This document shows positions 6,724 to 12,961 of a stretch of 14,826 nt of DNA, piece after piece; the first letter of the stretch is position 1, and each line of letters begins with the position of its first letter. Both the position numbers and the translations under genes were made by a program. Source of the DNA: an uncultured Sphingobacteriales bacterium (GTDB taxonomy: Bacteria; Bacteroidota; Bacteroidia; Chitinophagales; Chitinophagaceae); assembly GCA_946887085.1 (NCBI GenBank), contig CAMPKG010000040.1, forward strand, positions 1-14,826. Direction: 5' to 3'. Below the pieces are notes generated by a model. The model did not search any database. It was not told the DNA's origin and saw nothing but the letters and a program-made list of their open reading frames with translations.

Positions 6724-7596
6724 ATGAGAATAATTCCGGGTGAGATAAAAACTGCCATGCTTCATGCGTATTTATTAGGATCGGTGGCGCCGAGGCCCAT
6801 ATGTTTTGCCAGTACAGTAGATGAAGAAGGCATTCCCAACTTGTCGCCCTTCAGCTTCTTCAACGTATTTGGCAGCAAGCCGCCGGTGCTCATCTTCTCG
6901 CCTGCCCGCCGCGTGCGCGACAATACTATCAAACACACCCTCGAAAATATCTACGCTACTAAAGAAGTAGTGATCAATGTAGTGAACTACAATATGGTGC
7001 AGCAAACCAGCCTGGCCAGTTGCGAATATCCCAAAGGCATCAACGAATTTGCGAAGGCAGGCTTCACACCCATAGCATCTGAAATGGTGCGGCCATTCCG
7101 CGTTAAAGAATCTCCTGTGCAACTGGAATGTAAGGTGATGCAGGTAATAGAAACAGGACAGGAAGGCGGCGCCGGCAATCTCGTTATTTGCGAGATGCTG
7201 TGCATGCATATTGATGATGCAATACTTGACGCATCGGGCAAGATAGATCCCAATAAGATCGACCTTGTTGCACGCATGGGCGCCGACTACTACTGCCGTG
7301 CTTCCGGTAGCGCTGTATTCGAAGTGCCGAAGCCAAACATTGAGCTGGGCGTGGGTATAGATGCCTTGCCGGAAACGATCCGCAACAGCAGCGTATTGAC
7401 CGGTAATAACCTCGGCCTGCTGGCCAACTGCACGGCTATCCCGGCTATCGCAGATATGCAGGACGACCGCATGAACGACATCGTTAATAGCTCAGGTTCA
7501 CCTGCCGATAAGCAACGGGCGCTTCATGCTTACGCCAAAGAATTGCTGGAAGCGGGAGACGTGCAAAAAGCCTGGCAGATACTGTTGCTGCAATAG
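6724..7596 (+). CDS. Flavin reductase family protein (FMN-binding split barrel)
   Basis: The product is 290 aa. The N-terminal two-thirds carry the flavin-reductase split-barrel pattern: LLGSVAPRPICFASTVDEEG, NLSPFSFFNVFGSKPPVLIFSP, DNTIKHTLENIYATKEVVINVV, and a late VICEMLCMHIDDAIL strand. Proteins of this family bind FMN and either reduce flavin with NAD(P)H or act as flavoprotein oxidoreductases; the true substrate cannot be read from the sequence. The C-terminal part (about 205-290, IELGVGIDALPETIRNSSVLTGNNLG onward) is a helical extension beyond the minimal domain of about 200 aa, seen in the longer Bacteroidota form. The gene is preceded by a perfect -7 box four bases before the ATG. 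No partner oxygenase lies nearby, so it looks like a stand-alone gene. Confidence 0.88.
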   Translation: MRIIPGEIKTAMLHAYLLGSVAPRPICFASTVDEEGIPNLSPFSFFNVFGSKPPVLIFSPARRVRDNTIKHTLENIYATKEVVINVVNYNMVQQTSLASCEYPKGINEFAKAGFTPIASEMVRPFRVKESPVQLECKVMQVIETGQEGGAGNLVICEMLCMHIDDAILDASGKIDPNKIDLVARMGADYYCRASGSAVFEVPKPNIELGVGIDALPETIRNSSVLTGNNLGLLANCTAIPAIADMQDDRMNDIVNSSGSPADKQRALHAYAKELLEAGDVQKAWQILLLQ

Positions 7597-7602
7597 AAAT
7601 TT

Positions 7603-7635
7603 GCTTGTTAATCGCTTGTTAACGGCTTGCAAATG
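7603..7635 (+). repeat. Three head-to-tail 11-bp repeats upstream of a promoter-like site
   Basis: GCTTGTTAATC (7603-7613), GCTTGTTAACG (7614-7624) and GCTTGCAAATG (7625-7635) are consecutive. The first two are identical over nine bases; the third shares the leading GCTTG. The 11-bp phase places each copy on nearly the same DNA face, as for a regulator array. They begin 6 bp after the flavin reductase stop and end 23 bp before the -33-like TTTG at 7659. Confidence 0.6.
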
Positions 7636-7658
7636 CACCGTTAACCCTCCCGAAAAAT

Positions 7659-7689
7659 TTTGAAAGCCATTATTTGAGCGCTAATCTTG
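7659..7689 (+). promoter_or_regulatory. Well-spaced Bacteroidota-type promoter in the flavin reductase-rnhB gap
   Basis: TTTG (7659-7662) and TAATCTTG (7682-7689, one mismatch to TAnnTTTG) are separated by 19 bp, the expected spacing. Transcription would start near 7694, with no ORF before the terminator at 7765-7794. Confidence 0.5.
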
Positions 7690-7693
7690 TACT

Positions 7694-7794
7694 GTGATAG
7701 CGACAACGCCTTCACAACCGGCGAAAGCCAAACAAACACGCTCTCTCTTATCCCTTATATGTGGAAGGGCCCTTTCCAGGGCCCTTATTTTTTT
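7694..7794 (+). ncRNA. Candidate ~100-nt small RNA or attenuated rnhB leader
   Basis: The segment runs from the predicted start of the 7659-7689 promoter to the end of a strong terminator. Its first bases form a hairpin (7694-7715: GTGA/TCAC, internal loop, GCG/CGC around ACAA), followed by a GGC-GAAA-GCC mini-hairpin (7720-7729), a mostly unpaired C/U-rich stretch (about 7730-7764) and the terminator stem. No convincing ORF is present. It could be a trans-acting small RNA, or a leader whose terminator controls read-through into rnhB at 7892. It matches no RNA family I recognise (not tmRNA, SRP RNA, RNase P or 6S by eye). Confidence 0.35.
7765..7794 (+). terminator. Strong intrinsic terminator
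   Basis: AAGGGCCC (7765-7772) and GGGCCCTT (7779-7786) form a perfect 8-bp stem with loop TTTCCA, followed by A and seven T residues (7788-7794). It ends plus-strand transcription 169 bp after the flavin reductase stop and about 100 bp before rnhB. Confidence 0.88.
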
Positions 7795-7891
7795 GCTTAC
7801 ATGCCCCGTTTATTCTATGTGTATAACTCATCCGTGAATTATTATGCCTCCTGCGCGATAATCCTGTTCTTTGCAACTAAGAATAGCAGCA

Positions 7892-8500
7892 GTGTTGAAG
7901 CTTCGTTTTCAAAAAGAATTATTGGAAGCAGGGTGTGATGAGGCAGGAAGAGGTTGCCTTGCGGGCCCCGTCTTTGCCGCTGCTGTCATCTTACCCAAAC
8001 GGTTTTCTCATCCTTTACTGAACGATAGCAAACAGCTCACTGCCGAAGAAAGAGATATTCTCCGTCCCATAATAGAAAAGAAAGCGCTGGCCTGGGCTGT
8101 GGCCATGGTCGACCATGAAGAGATAGACCGTATCAACATCCTGAAAGCATCTTTTAAAGCCATGCACCTGGCAGTAGATCAACTGGCAACACGACCCGAG
8201 CTCTTATTGATAGACGGGAACAGGTTCACTCCCTATTTCGGCATCTTACATCATTGTGTGATACAAGGCGATGCCATCTATGCATCTATCGCAGCTGCAA
8301 GCATACTTGCAAAAACCCACCGCGATGAATACATGCAGAAGCTGCACGAAGCGCATCCCGAATATGGCTGGAACGAGAATAAAGGTTACGGTACACCTGC
8401 ACACCGCAATGCATTGAAATTGCACGGCGAATCTCCTTTCCATAGGAAGACGTTCAAATGGAATAAAGAAGAGCTTGCCACAGAAGCAGAGCTAGACTAA
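7892..8500 (+). CDS. rnhB: Ribonuclease HII
   Basis: RNase HII cleaves the RNA strand of RNA-DNA hybrids and nicks 5' of single ribonucleotides embedded in DNA. The type 2 RNase H motifs are complete: [46 protein letters not shown], and the late [11 protein letters not shown]. With the GTG start at 7892 (202 aa) the catalytic acidic residues fall at about 16, 17, 108 and 127. No in-frame ATG exists between the preceding stop (7859-7861) and the first active-site motif, so a non-ATG start is required. GTG 7892 fits family N-termini ([18 protein letters not shown]); TTG 7895 and TTG 7871 are alternatives. A weak -7-like GTTCTTTG lies at 7866-7873. The last nine bases overlap the 3' end of the convergent histidine kinase gene. 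Confidence 0.95.
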   Translation: MLKLRFQKELLEAGCDEAGRGCLAGPVFAAAVILPKRFSHPLLNDSKQLTAEERDILRPIIEKKALAWAVAMVDHEEIDRINILKASFKAMHLAVDQLATRPELLLIDGNRFTPYFGILHHCVIQGDAIYASIAAASILAKTHRDEYMQKLHEAHPEYGWNENKGYGTPAHRNALKLHGESPFHRKTFKWNKEELATEAELD

Positions 8501-9460
8501 GGGAAGGTCGATCTCGAAAATACTTCCCCTGGGTTCGTTATCGCGTACCAGGATATTCCCCTTATGCTGCTTCACAATTCTCGAGGTTAGGTATAAGCCA
8601 AGGCCGGTGCCTTTGGTCTTACGTGTTTCCTCGTTTCCTACACGATAAAATTTGTTGAAGATCTTTCTCTTCTCCGTATCGGCGATACCGGGGCCCAGGT
8701 CCATTACCTGCAATACTGCGGTTTTGTTCTTGTTCAGCAGCTGAACGGTTATTGGTTTATCCGCCGGTGTATATTTTGCTGCGTTCTCCAGCAGGTTGTT
8801 GATGGCCATTTGCAGCAGCAGCTTATCGCCAACAACCTCAACATTGGCTACCGGGCCTTCTTCAAAGCGTTGCGGGTAGCGTATGCTGTACTCATGTACA
8901 CTATGCTCTACAAGATCACCGAAGTTCAGCGTTTCGCGCGCGGCCACATATTGCCTTCCCTCCATCTGCGATGCGATAAGCATGTTGTTGCAGAGATTGT
9001 TCAGCCTGTTCGCTTCGTTGATGCACCGCTCTATCAATTGCTCACGTTTGCTGCCGTCCAGCTGGTGGCGTTCCAGGGTTTGCAGGTTCAGCTTCATGGC
9101 TGCTATCGGTGATTTCAATTCATGTGTCACCGAAAGCATGAAGTTATTCTGCTGCCGCGAAAGACGTATGCTGCGGCGAAATGAGCTATACACCACGCCC
9201 GCACCGATCAATATCACCAAAAGAAAGGTAGAGCCTTCGCCAATATACTGGCTGGTGCGACGCTTACGTTTCGATTCCAGCTCATCGAGCCTTGACGTGT
9301 AGAGCGCTGCATTAACATTACTGTCAACCGTAGAGCGCAATATCAGCCGTTCCTGTTCAAAGATCTCTGCGCTTTGCTTTTGCAGGCTGACGCCCCAGAA
9401 GACCAGCGCTGCTATCACGTAGGCAAGCAATAACACATGAACAGTAGTGAAGAAGCGCAT
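8492..9460 (-). CDS. Sensor histidine kinase (HisKA/HATPase_c)
   Basis: The product is 322 aa. One transmembrane helix (about residues 5-27) is followed by a short, charged extracytoplasmic segment of about 45 residues, a second helix (about 78-94), then the kinase core. The H-box is [11 protein letters not shown] with phospho-acceptor His113, the N-box [11 protein letters not shown] is at 221-231, the G1 box is DLGPGIA at 254-260, the F-box is FNKFYRV, and the G2 box is GTGLGL at 284-289. All catalytic elements are intact. The ectodomain is too small for a known ligand-binding fold, so it may sense membrane state or a partner protein. The gene begins 3 bp after the gldH stop and is probably co-transcribed with it. 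No response regulator is encoded in the window, so its output is unknown. Its 3' end overlaps rnhB by nine bases, tail to tail. Confidence 0.93.
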   Translation of the reverse strand: MRFFTTVHVLLLAYVIAALVFWGVSLQKQSAEIFEQERLILRSTVDSNVNAALYTSRLDELESKRKRRTSQYIGEGSTFLLVILIGAGVVYSSFRRSIRLSRQQNNFMLSVTHELKSPIAAMKLNLQTLERHQLDGSKREQLIERCINEANRLNNLCNNMLIASQMEGRQYVAARETLNFGDLVEHSVHEYSIRYPQRFEEGPVANVEVVGDKLLLQMAINNLLENAAKYTPADKPITVQLLNKNKTAVLQVMDLGPGIADTEKRKIFNKFYRVGNEETRKTKGTGLGLYLTSRIVKQHKGNILVRDNEPRGSIFEIDLPLV

Positions 9461-9463
9461 CGT

Positions 9464-9970
9464 TTATTGCTGCGTGGTTTGTTTTGGTTTATCAACTTTC
9501 TCCAGCCTCAAGCCCACCTGCAATACTTCGGGCAGCGGATTCATACGCATGTTCTGCTCAAACATCAGCTCATACACACCCGGCTTATTGAAGAACATGG
9601 GGTTGTCGTTTCTCGTCATAGGCATACGGTGCTCCCAGATCTCGCCCATACCACGGCCTAACCATTTCCCGGCGGCATCAGCCAGCGGTATCTCCAGCCT
9701 CGACTTTTCAAATACACTGTCCCCCGGCTGTTTGGTATGTACCCTGATCCAGATGTTGGAGAAAGGGTAAGCTTCTGTATGGCGAATGATGAAATAAAGA
9801 TTGTAAACAGAGGCTGTGTCGGTTATCTCGAACTTAAAAGTTGGCTTGTACTGGGTCGACCATTCGTTGCGTGGAATAGTGAAATCCTTTTGGTAATACG
9901 GTGAAGGCATACAGCCTGGGAGAAATATCGCGCTGCAAACAAGAAAAAAACTAACTAACCGCTGGCTCAT
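9464..9970 (-). CDS. gldH: Gliding motility lipoprotein GldH
   Basis: The product is 168 aa from ATG 9970; a TTG at 9979 is in frame but unlikely. It has a lipoprotein signal with lipobox FLPGC (Cys20), followed by PYYQKDFTIPRNEW. Family features include the beta-rich core VYNLYFIIRHTEAYPFSNIWI, PLADAAGKWLGRGMGEIWEHRMPM, and PGVYELMFEQNMRMNPLPEVLQVGLRLEK. GldH is a lipoprotein required for gliding in Flavobacterium and is widespread in Bacteroidota that carry the T9SS and gliding machinery, where its exact role is not settled. An exact TAnnTTTG box (9994-10001, minus) precedes it by 23 bases, so it has its own promoter besides any read-through from yicC, which ends 39 bp upstream. The histidine kinase follows after 3 bp. 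Confidence 0.92.
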   Translation of the reverse strand: MSQRLVSFFLVCSAIFLPGCMPSPYYQKDFTIPRNEWSTQYKPTFKFEITDTASVYNLYFIIRHTEAYPFSNIWIRVHTKQPGDSVFEKSRLEIPLADAAGKWLGRGMGEIWEHRMPMTRNDNPMFFNKPGVYELMFEQNMRMNPLPEVLQVGLRLEKVDKPKQTTQQ

Positions 9971-9993
9971 GTTTTTCAAAAAAAATAGTGCAG

Positions 9994-10001
9994 CAAATAT
10001 A
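9994..10001 (-). promoter_or_regulatory. gldH promoter -7 element
   Basis: On the minus strand the bases read TATATTTG, an exact TAnnTTTG. The expected start is about 10-20 bases before ATG 9970. The -33 region lies inside the 3' end of yicC and shows no good TTG, so strength is uncertain. Confidence 0.5.
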
Positions 10002-10009
10002 TCACTGCC

Positions 10010-10885
10010 TTAAAGAATATTTAATACCTGTTCCTTAGCCTTTTCCAGGTCGTCCTTCATATTGATAACGATCTGCTGTATGCCGGCATGGTTGGCTTTA
10101 GAGCCCAGCGTATTGACCTCGCGGCCTATCTCCTGCAAAATGAACCCGAGCACTTTTCCTTTGCTGATGCCTTTCTTCTCCACTGTAGTATGAAAATACT
10201 GGCAGTGCTGTTTGAGCCTGATCTTCTCTTCCGAAAAGTCCATGCGCTCCAGGTAATAGATCATCTCTTGTTCAAAACGGTTGGCATCTACATTGTCTTT
10301 GCCCACCAGCTCGGCCATCGACTGCGATATCCTTGTCCTGATCTTTTCAATGCGCTCACTTTCCAATGCCAGCACATCTTCCAGCAGCTTCTCTATCGAC
10401 TCGATACGCTGGTGCAGGTCTTTATGCAGCACCTCACCTTCGTTCTTCCTGTGTTCCATCAGGTGGTCGGCTGCTTCCTGTATCACTTTCTTCAGCTGTG
10501 CCCACTCATCTTCCGATACTACATCCTGGTCGGGGGCTACCACCTCGGGCATGCGCATCAATGTTGACAAAACATTCTCTTCCGGTATGTTTATCTGTTT
10601 GGCTATCTGCTGCATGCTCTGGTAGTAGAATACCGCTAACCCGGTATTCACACTCATCGGCTTCGATGCGCCCTCCTGCCTGATGGTGATACCGAGGTCT
10701 ATAGTACCTCGCATCAGTATGCCGTTCAGCAGGTTGCGGATATCCAGCTCGTAGAGGCGGATGATGGGCGGCAGCTTGGTAACAATATCAAATTGTTTGC
10801 CATTCAGCGATTTCATCTCCACAACTACCTGGCGGCCATTAATCATTGCCTCGGCCCGGCCAAAGCCTGTCATTGAATACAGCAT
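10010..10885 (-). CDS. yicC: YicC/YloC family endoribonuclease
   Basis: The product is 291 aa. The N-terminus MLYSMTGFGRAEA is the family signature, followed by VEMKSLNGKQFDIVTKLPP and LRNLLNG-type residues (RNLLNGILMRGTIDLGI). The C-terminal DUF1732 half has DFSEEKIRLKQHCQYF, GFILQEIGREVNTLGSKAN and the end KDDLEKAKEQVLNIL. Members are metal-dependent endoribonucleases; Escherichia coli YicC has been linked to small-RNA turnover. Length is typical (about 290 aa). The gene heads the minus-strand cluster with gldH and the sensor kinase. Upstream, an imperfect GGAGG/CCTCC palindrome (10919-10938) and a TTTCTTT/AAAGAAA inverted repeat (10893-10911) lie in the leader or promoter zone; no exact -7 box was found. 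Confidence 0.95.
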   Translation of the reverse strand: MLYSMTGFGRAEAMINGRQVVVEMKSLNGKQFDIVTKLPPIIRLYELDIRNLLNGILMRGTIDLGITIRQEGASKPMSVNTGLAVFYYQSMQQIAKQINIPEENVLSTLMRMPEVVAPDQDVVSEDEWAQLKKVIQEAADHLMEHRKNEGEVLHKDLHQRIESIEKLLEDVLALESERIEKIRTRISQSMAELVGKDNVDANRFEQEMIYYLERMDFSEEKIRLKQHCQYFHTTVEKKGISKGKVLGFILQEIGREVNTLGSKANHAGIQQIVINMKDDLEKAKEQVLNIL

Positions 10886-10972
10886 GCTTCAGTTTCTTTC
10901 AAACAAAGAAAGAACAAAGGAGGGAGAATTTCGCCTCCCGTGCGATATTTGGTTACTCATTGCTGCCCATAA

Positions 10973-11089
10973 ACCCCTATCCCCTGAAGGGGAAGGCCCC
11001 GAGCGACATCATACTCCTGAGGCTAAACCGATAATGCCCCTTCAGACTGACCATTTAATAATCATTAACGTCAGTCGGGGGTCAGGGGT
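10973..11089. repeat. MITE-like composite inverted repeat
   Basis: The outer arms ACCCCTATCCCC (10973-10984) and GGGGGTCAGGGGT (11077-11089) are inverted copies with one dinucleotide difference. Inside are a CCCCTGAAGGGG palindrome (10981-10992) and a hairpin of GACTGAC/GTCAGTC (11045-11051, 11070-11076) enclosing TTAAT/ATTAA. There is no ORF. Intergenic CCCCT...AGGGG elements of this style recur in Bacteroidota chromosomes (from memory), so this is probably a dispersed non-autonomous repeat. No second copy is visible in this window. Confidence 0.5.
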
Positions 11090-11170
11090 GAACTTGTTAG
11101 TCCAGCTTTTCAGTTTCGCATAGAATGAAAATATCATAACTAAGTATTATCAACCCTTTCCACAGAAAAA

Positions 11171-11190
11171 ATTGTTAGTAATTGTTAGTA
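11171..11190 (+). repeat. Two-copy 10-bp tandem repeat (ATTGTTAGTA)
   Basis: The 10-mer ATTGTTAGTA occurs twice without a gap (11171-11180, 11181-11190). A near-inverse copy, CTAACAGTT, lies about 20 bp downstream (11212-11220). The 10-bp period matches one helical turn, as for a protein-binding array. Confidence 0.6.
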
Positions 11191-11456
11191 AAAAACAGGG
11201 ATTTTCGATTTCTAACAGTTTTTCATGATAGAAATTTAAGGGTTTGCCGTATGTCAAAGAGCGGGTAAAACGTGTATAAATGCCCGTATCACTACTATTA
11301 CAAATTTACGCATTTTTGATGAGAATGAGTCGATCAAATGCAGATAGAGGCAAGGAGTATATCCGTACGAGATAGTCTTGACGACTTAAGAACAGCCAGA
11401 TATGCAAAATTCTCTTAAAACTGCGGTGTGTACTTAGGTTAGCATGGATATTTGGT

Positions 11457-11464
11457 TATTTTTG
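11457..11464 (+). promoter_or_regulatory. Promoter -7 element of the EnvC-like gene
   Basis: TATTTTTG is an exact TAnnTTTG, the same octamer as in front of the flavin reductase. It lies 10 bases before ATG 11475. No TTG is seen at the -33 position. Confidence 0.5.
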
Positions 11465-11474
11465 TTTGTTCCCG

Positions 11475-12914
11475 ATGCAATTGATCACTACTAAAAAGCC
11501 ATTGATGCGTTTCATTGCGCTGACCATAACCGTTCTACTGTTTTCTGCCGGTGTGGTGGCCCAGCAGCCTACCCGTGCCGAACTGGAAAAGCGCCGGCAG
11601 GATATCATGGAGGCCATCAAACAGACGCAGGATCAGCTGGAGGCAACCAAGAAAAACAAGAATGCGACCATGGGGCAGCTGCGTGCCCTGCAAAATAAGC
11701 TTTCGGAGCGCCAGCGCCTGATACATAATATCAATTCTGAGATAGGGGCCATCAACAACAACATCCAGAAGTCGAACCAGGAAGTAAACCACCTGAAGGA
11801 AAACCTTACGGTACTGAAAATGCGTTACGCGCAATCTGTACGCCATGCTTATCAAACGCGCAGCTCTTATGACCTGCTGGCCTTCCTTTTCTCCGCAGAC
11901 GATTTCAACGAAGCGCTGCGCCGCATCAAATACCTGAAAAAATACAGGGATTACCGCAAGCAGCAGGCCGATAAAATACGCATCACTCAAGGCGAGATCA
12001 CCGAAAAGATCAGCGCCCTTAACTCAGCAAAAACACAAAAAGATATCCTGCTGACGGCCGAGATGCAGCAAAAACAAGTGCTGCAAAAAGAACGGGACGA
12101 AACTAATGGGGTGGTGAAGGACCTGAAATCGCGCGAAAAAGAATTGCTGAAGGCCATAGAGCGCGACCGCAAAAAAGCCAACCAACTCAACAAGGCCGTG
12201 GCCGAGATCATCCGCCGCGAGATAGAAATAGCAAGAAAGAAGGCCGAAGAGGAGGCTCGCAAAAAAGCAGAAGAAGAGCGCCGTGCACAGGAAGAAAAAG
12301 AAAGACGTGAAGCGCTGGCGCGCGGCGCCGGTGGCATCAAGGTAAACCCGGGCGCCACAACTGCCCCCGGTGCAACCAACAGGCCCGCTGCAACAACAAC
12401 TTCGCCAGCCTCGTCTGCGTCAAAACCGGTAGCTGTAAATGTACCACCGAAGCCAAAGCCTGCACCGGTCAACCTTAGTTTAACACCAGAGGCAGCAGCG
12501 CTTTCAGCCAGCTTTGAGAACAACCGCGGCAAACTGCCATGGCCGGTAGAGAAAGGTTTCATTTCCGAAGGCTTTGGCCGTCACCAGCATCCCGTTGCAG
12601 AAAAAGTAATGGTGGAGAACTATGGTGTAGACATCCGTACCGCACCGGGCGCGACTGCACGTGCAGTATTCGATGGAGATGTGTCTAACGTGTTCTATAT
12701 AGATGGGCTTGGATGGAACGTGCTTATTAAGCACGGGCGTTATTTCACCCTCTATTCGAGACTGACCAATGTATCGGTGAAGAAGGGACAAACGGTAAGA
12801 ACAAAACAATCCATCGGCTCCGTGGGCGCAGACGAGCAGGGCGAATCGGTGATGAACTTCCAGGTATGGAAGGATGGCAACAAGATGGACCCAGCGGGAT
12901 GGATAGCCCGGTAA
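11475..12914 (+). CDS. Murein hydrolase activator, EnvC-like, with degenerate LytM/M23 domain
   Basis: The product is 479 aa from ATG 11475; ATG 11505 is an alternative that begins the signal peptide directly (MRFIALTITVLLFSAGVVAQ). Layout: signal peptide to about residue 30; long coiled coil (about 32-275) ending in a Lys/Glu/Arg-rich tract with KKAEEEARKKAEEE repeats; Ala/Thr/Pro-rich flexible linker (about 285-335); LytM domain (about 345-479) with GFGRHQHPVAEKVMVENYGVDIRT, GWNVLIKHGRYFTLYSRL and SVMNFQVWKDGNKMDPAGWI. Active M23 peptidases need His and Asp for zinc; here the HxxxD position reads NYGVD and the HxH position reads NFQ, so metal binding should be lost. That is the pattern of EnvC-type activators, which switch on cell-wall amidases at division sites. 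An exact -7 box lies upstream, and a bidirectional terminator follows 14 bp after the stop. Confidence 0.92.
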   Translation: MQLITTKKPLMRFIALTITVLLFSAGVVAQQPTRAELEKRRQDIMEAIKQTQDQLEATKKNKNATMGQLRALQNKLSERQRLIHNINSEIGAINNNIQKSNQEVNHLKENLTVLKMRYAQSVRHAYQTRSSYDLLAFLFSADDFNEALRRIKYLKKYRDYRKQQADKIRITQGEITEKISALNSAKTQKDILLTAEMQQKQVLQKERDETNGVVKDLKSREKELLKAIERDRKKANQLNKAVAEIIRREIEIARKKAEEEARKKAEEERRAQEEKERREALARGAGGIKVNPGATTAPGATNRPAATTTSPASSASKPVAVNVPPKPKPAPVNLSLTPEAAALSASFENNRGKLPWPVEKGFISEGFGRHQHPVAEKVMVENYGVDIRTAPGATARAVFDGDVSNVFYIDGLGWNVLIKHGRYFTLYSRLTNVSVKKGQTVRTKQSIGSVGADEQGESVMNFQVWKDGNKMDPAGWIAR

Positions 12915-12928
12915 AATAATTGTAATTA

Positions 12929-12957
12929 AAAAAGGCAGATCGTTGATCTGCCTTTTT
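12929..12957. terminator. Bidirectional intrinsic terminator between the EnvC-like gene and gpmI
   Basis: AAAAAGGCAGATC (12929-12941) and GATCTGCCTTTTT (12945-12957) form a perfect 13-bp stem around GTT, with T-tracts on both strands. It sits between two converging genes (stops at 12914 and 12962) and should stop transcription from both sides. Confidence 0.9.
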
Positions 12958-12961
12958 GTTT

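Larger units (their letters stand above)
10886..11474. other. 589-bp non-coding divergent intergenic region
   Basis: This gap lies between yicC (minus) and the EnvC-like gene (plus). No credible gene is present on either strand. In order it holds: inverted repeats near the yicC start (10893-10911, 10919-10938); a composite inverted-repeat element (10973-11089); an AT-rich block with DnaA-box-like 9-mers and a 10-bp tandem repeat (11147-11191); an otherwise featureless stretch; and the EnvC-like promoter (11457-11464). Confidence 0.7.

Noticed and set aside
7687..7938. 83-codon plus-strand open frame upstream of rnhB
   Set aside because: It spans the intrinsic terminator at 7765-7794 and overlaps rnhB out of frame; the translation has no recognisable features.
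11111..11138. TTTCGCATA-containing segment resembling one arm of a dif/XerCD site
   Set aside because: Only the left arm fits; the right arm matches the expected XerD half poorly (about 5 of 11), and the spacing is not convincing.
12241..12320. Lys/Glu/Ala repeat DNA in the EnvC-like gene as a possible tandem-repeat element
   Set aside because: It encodes a coiled coil with ordinary codon variation; the DNA units are not exact repeats.
11987..12562. 191-codon minus-strand open frame inside the EnvC-like gene
   Set aside because: The Ser/Ala/Phe/Arg-rich translation is simply the complement of the Lys/Glu/Ala coiled-coil codons; no start context or homology pattern.
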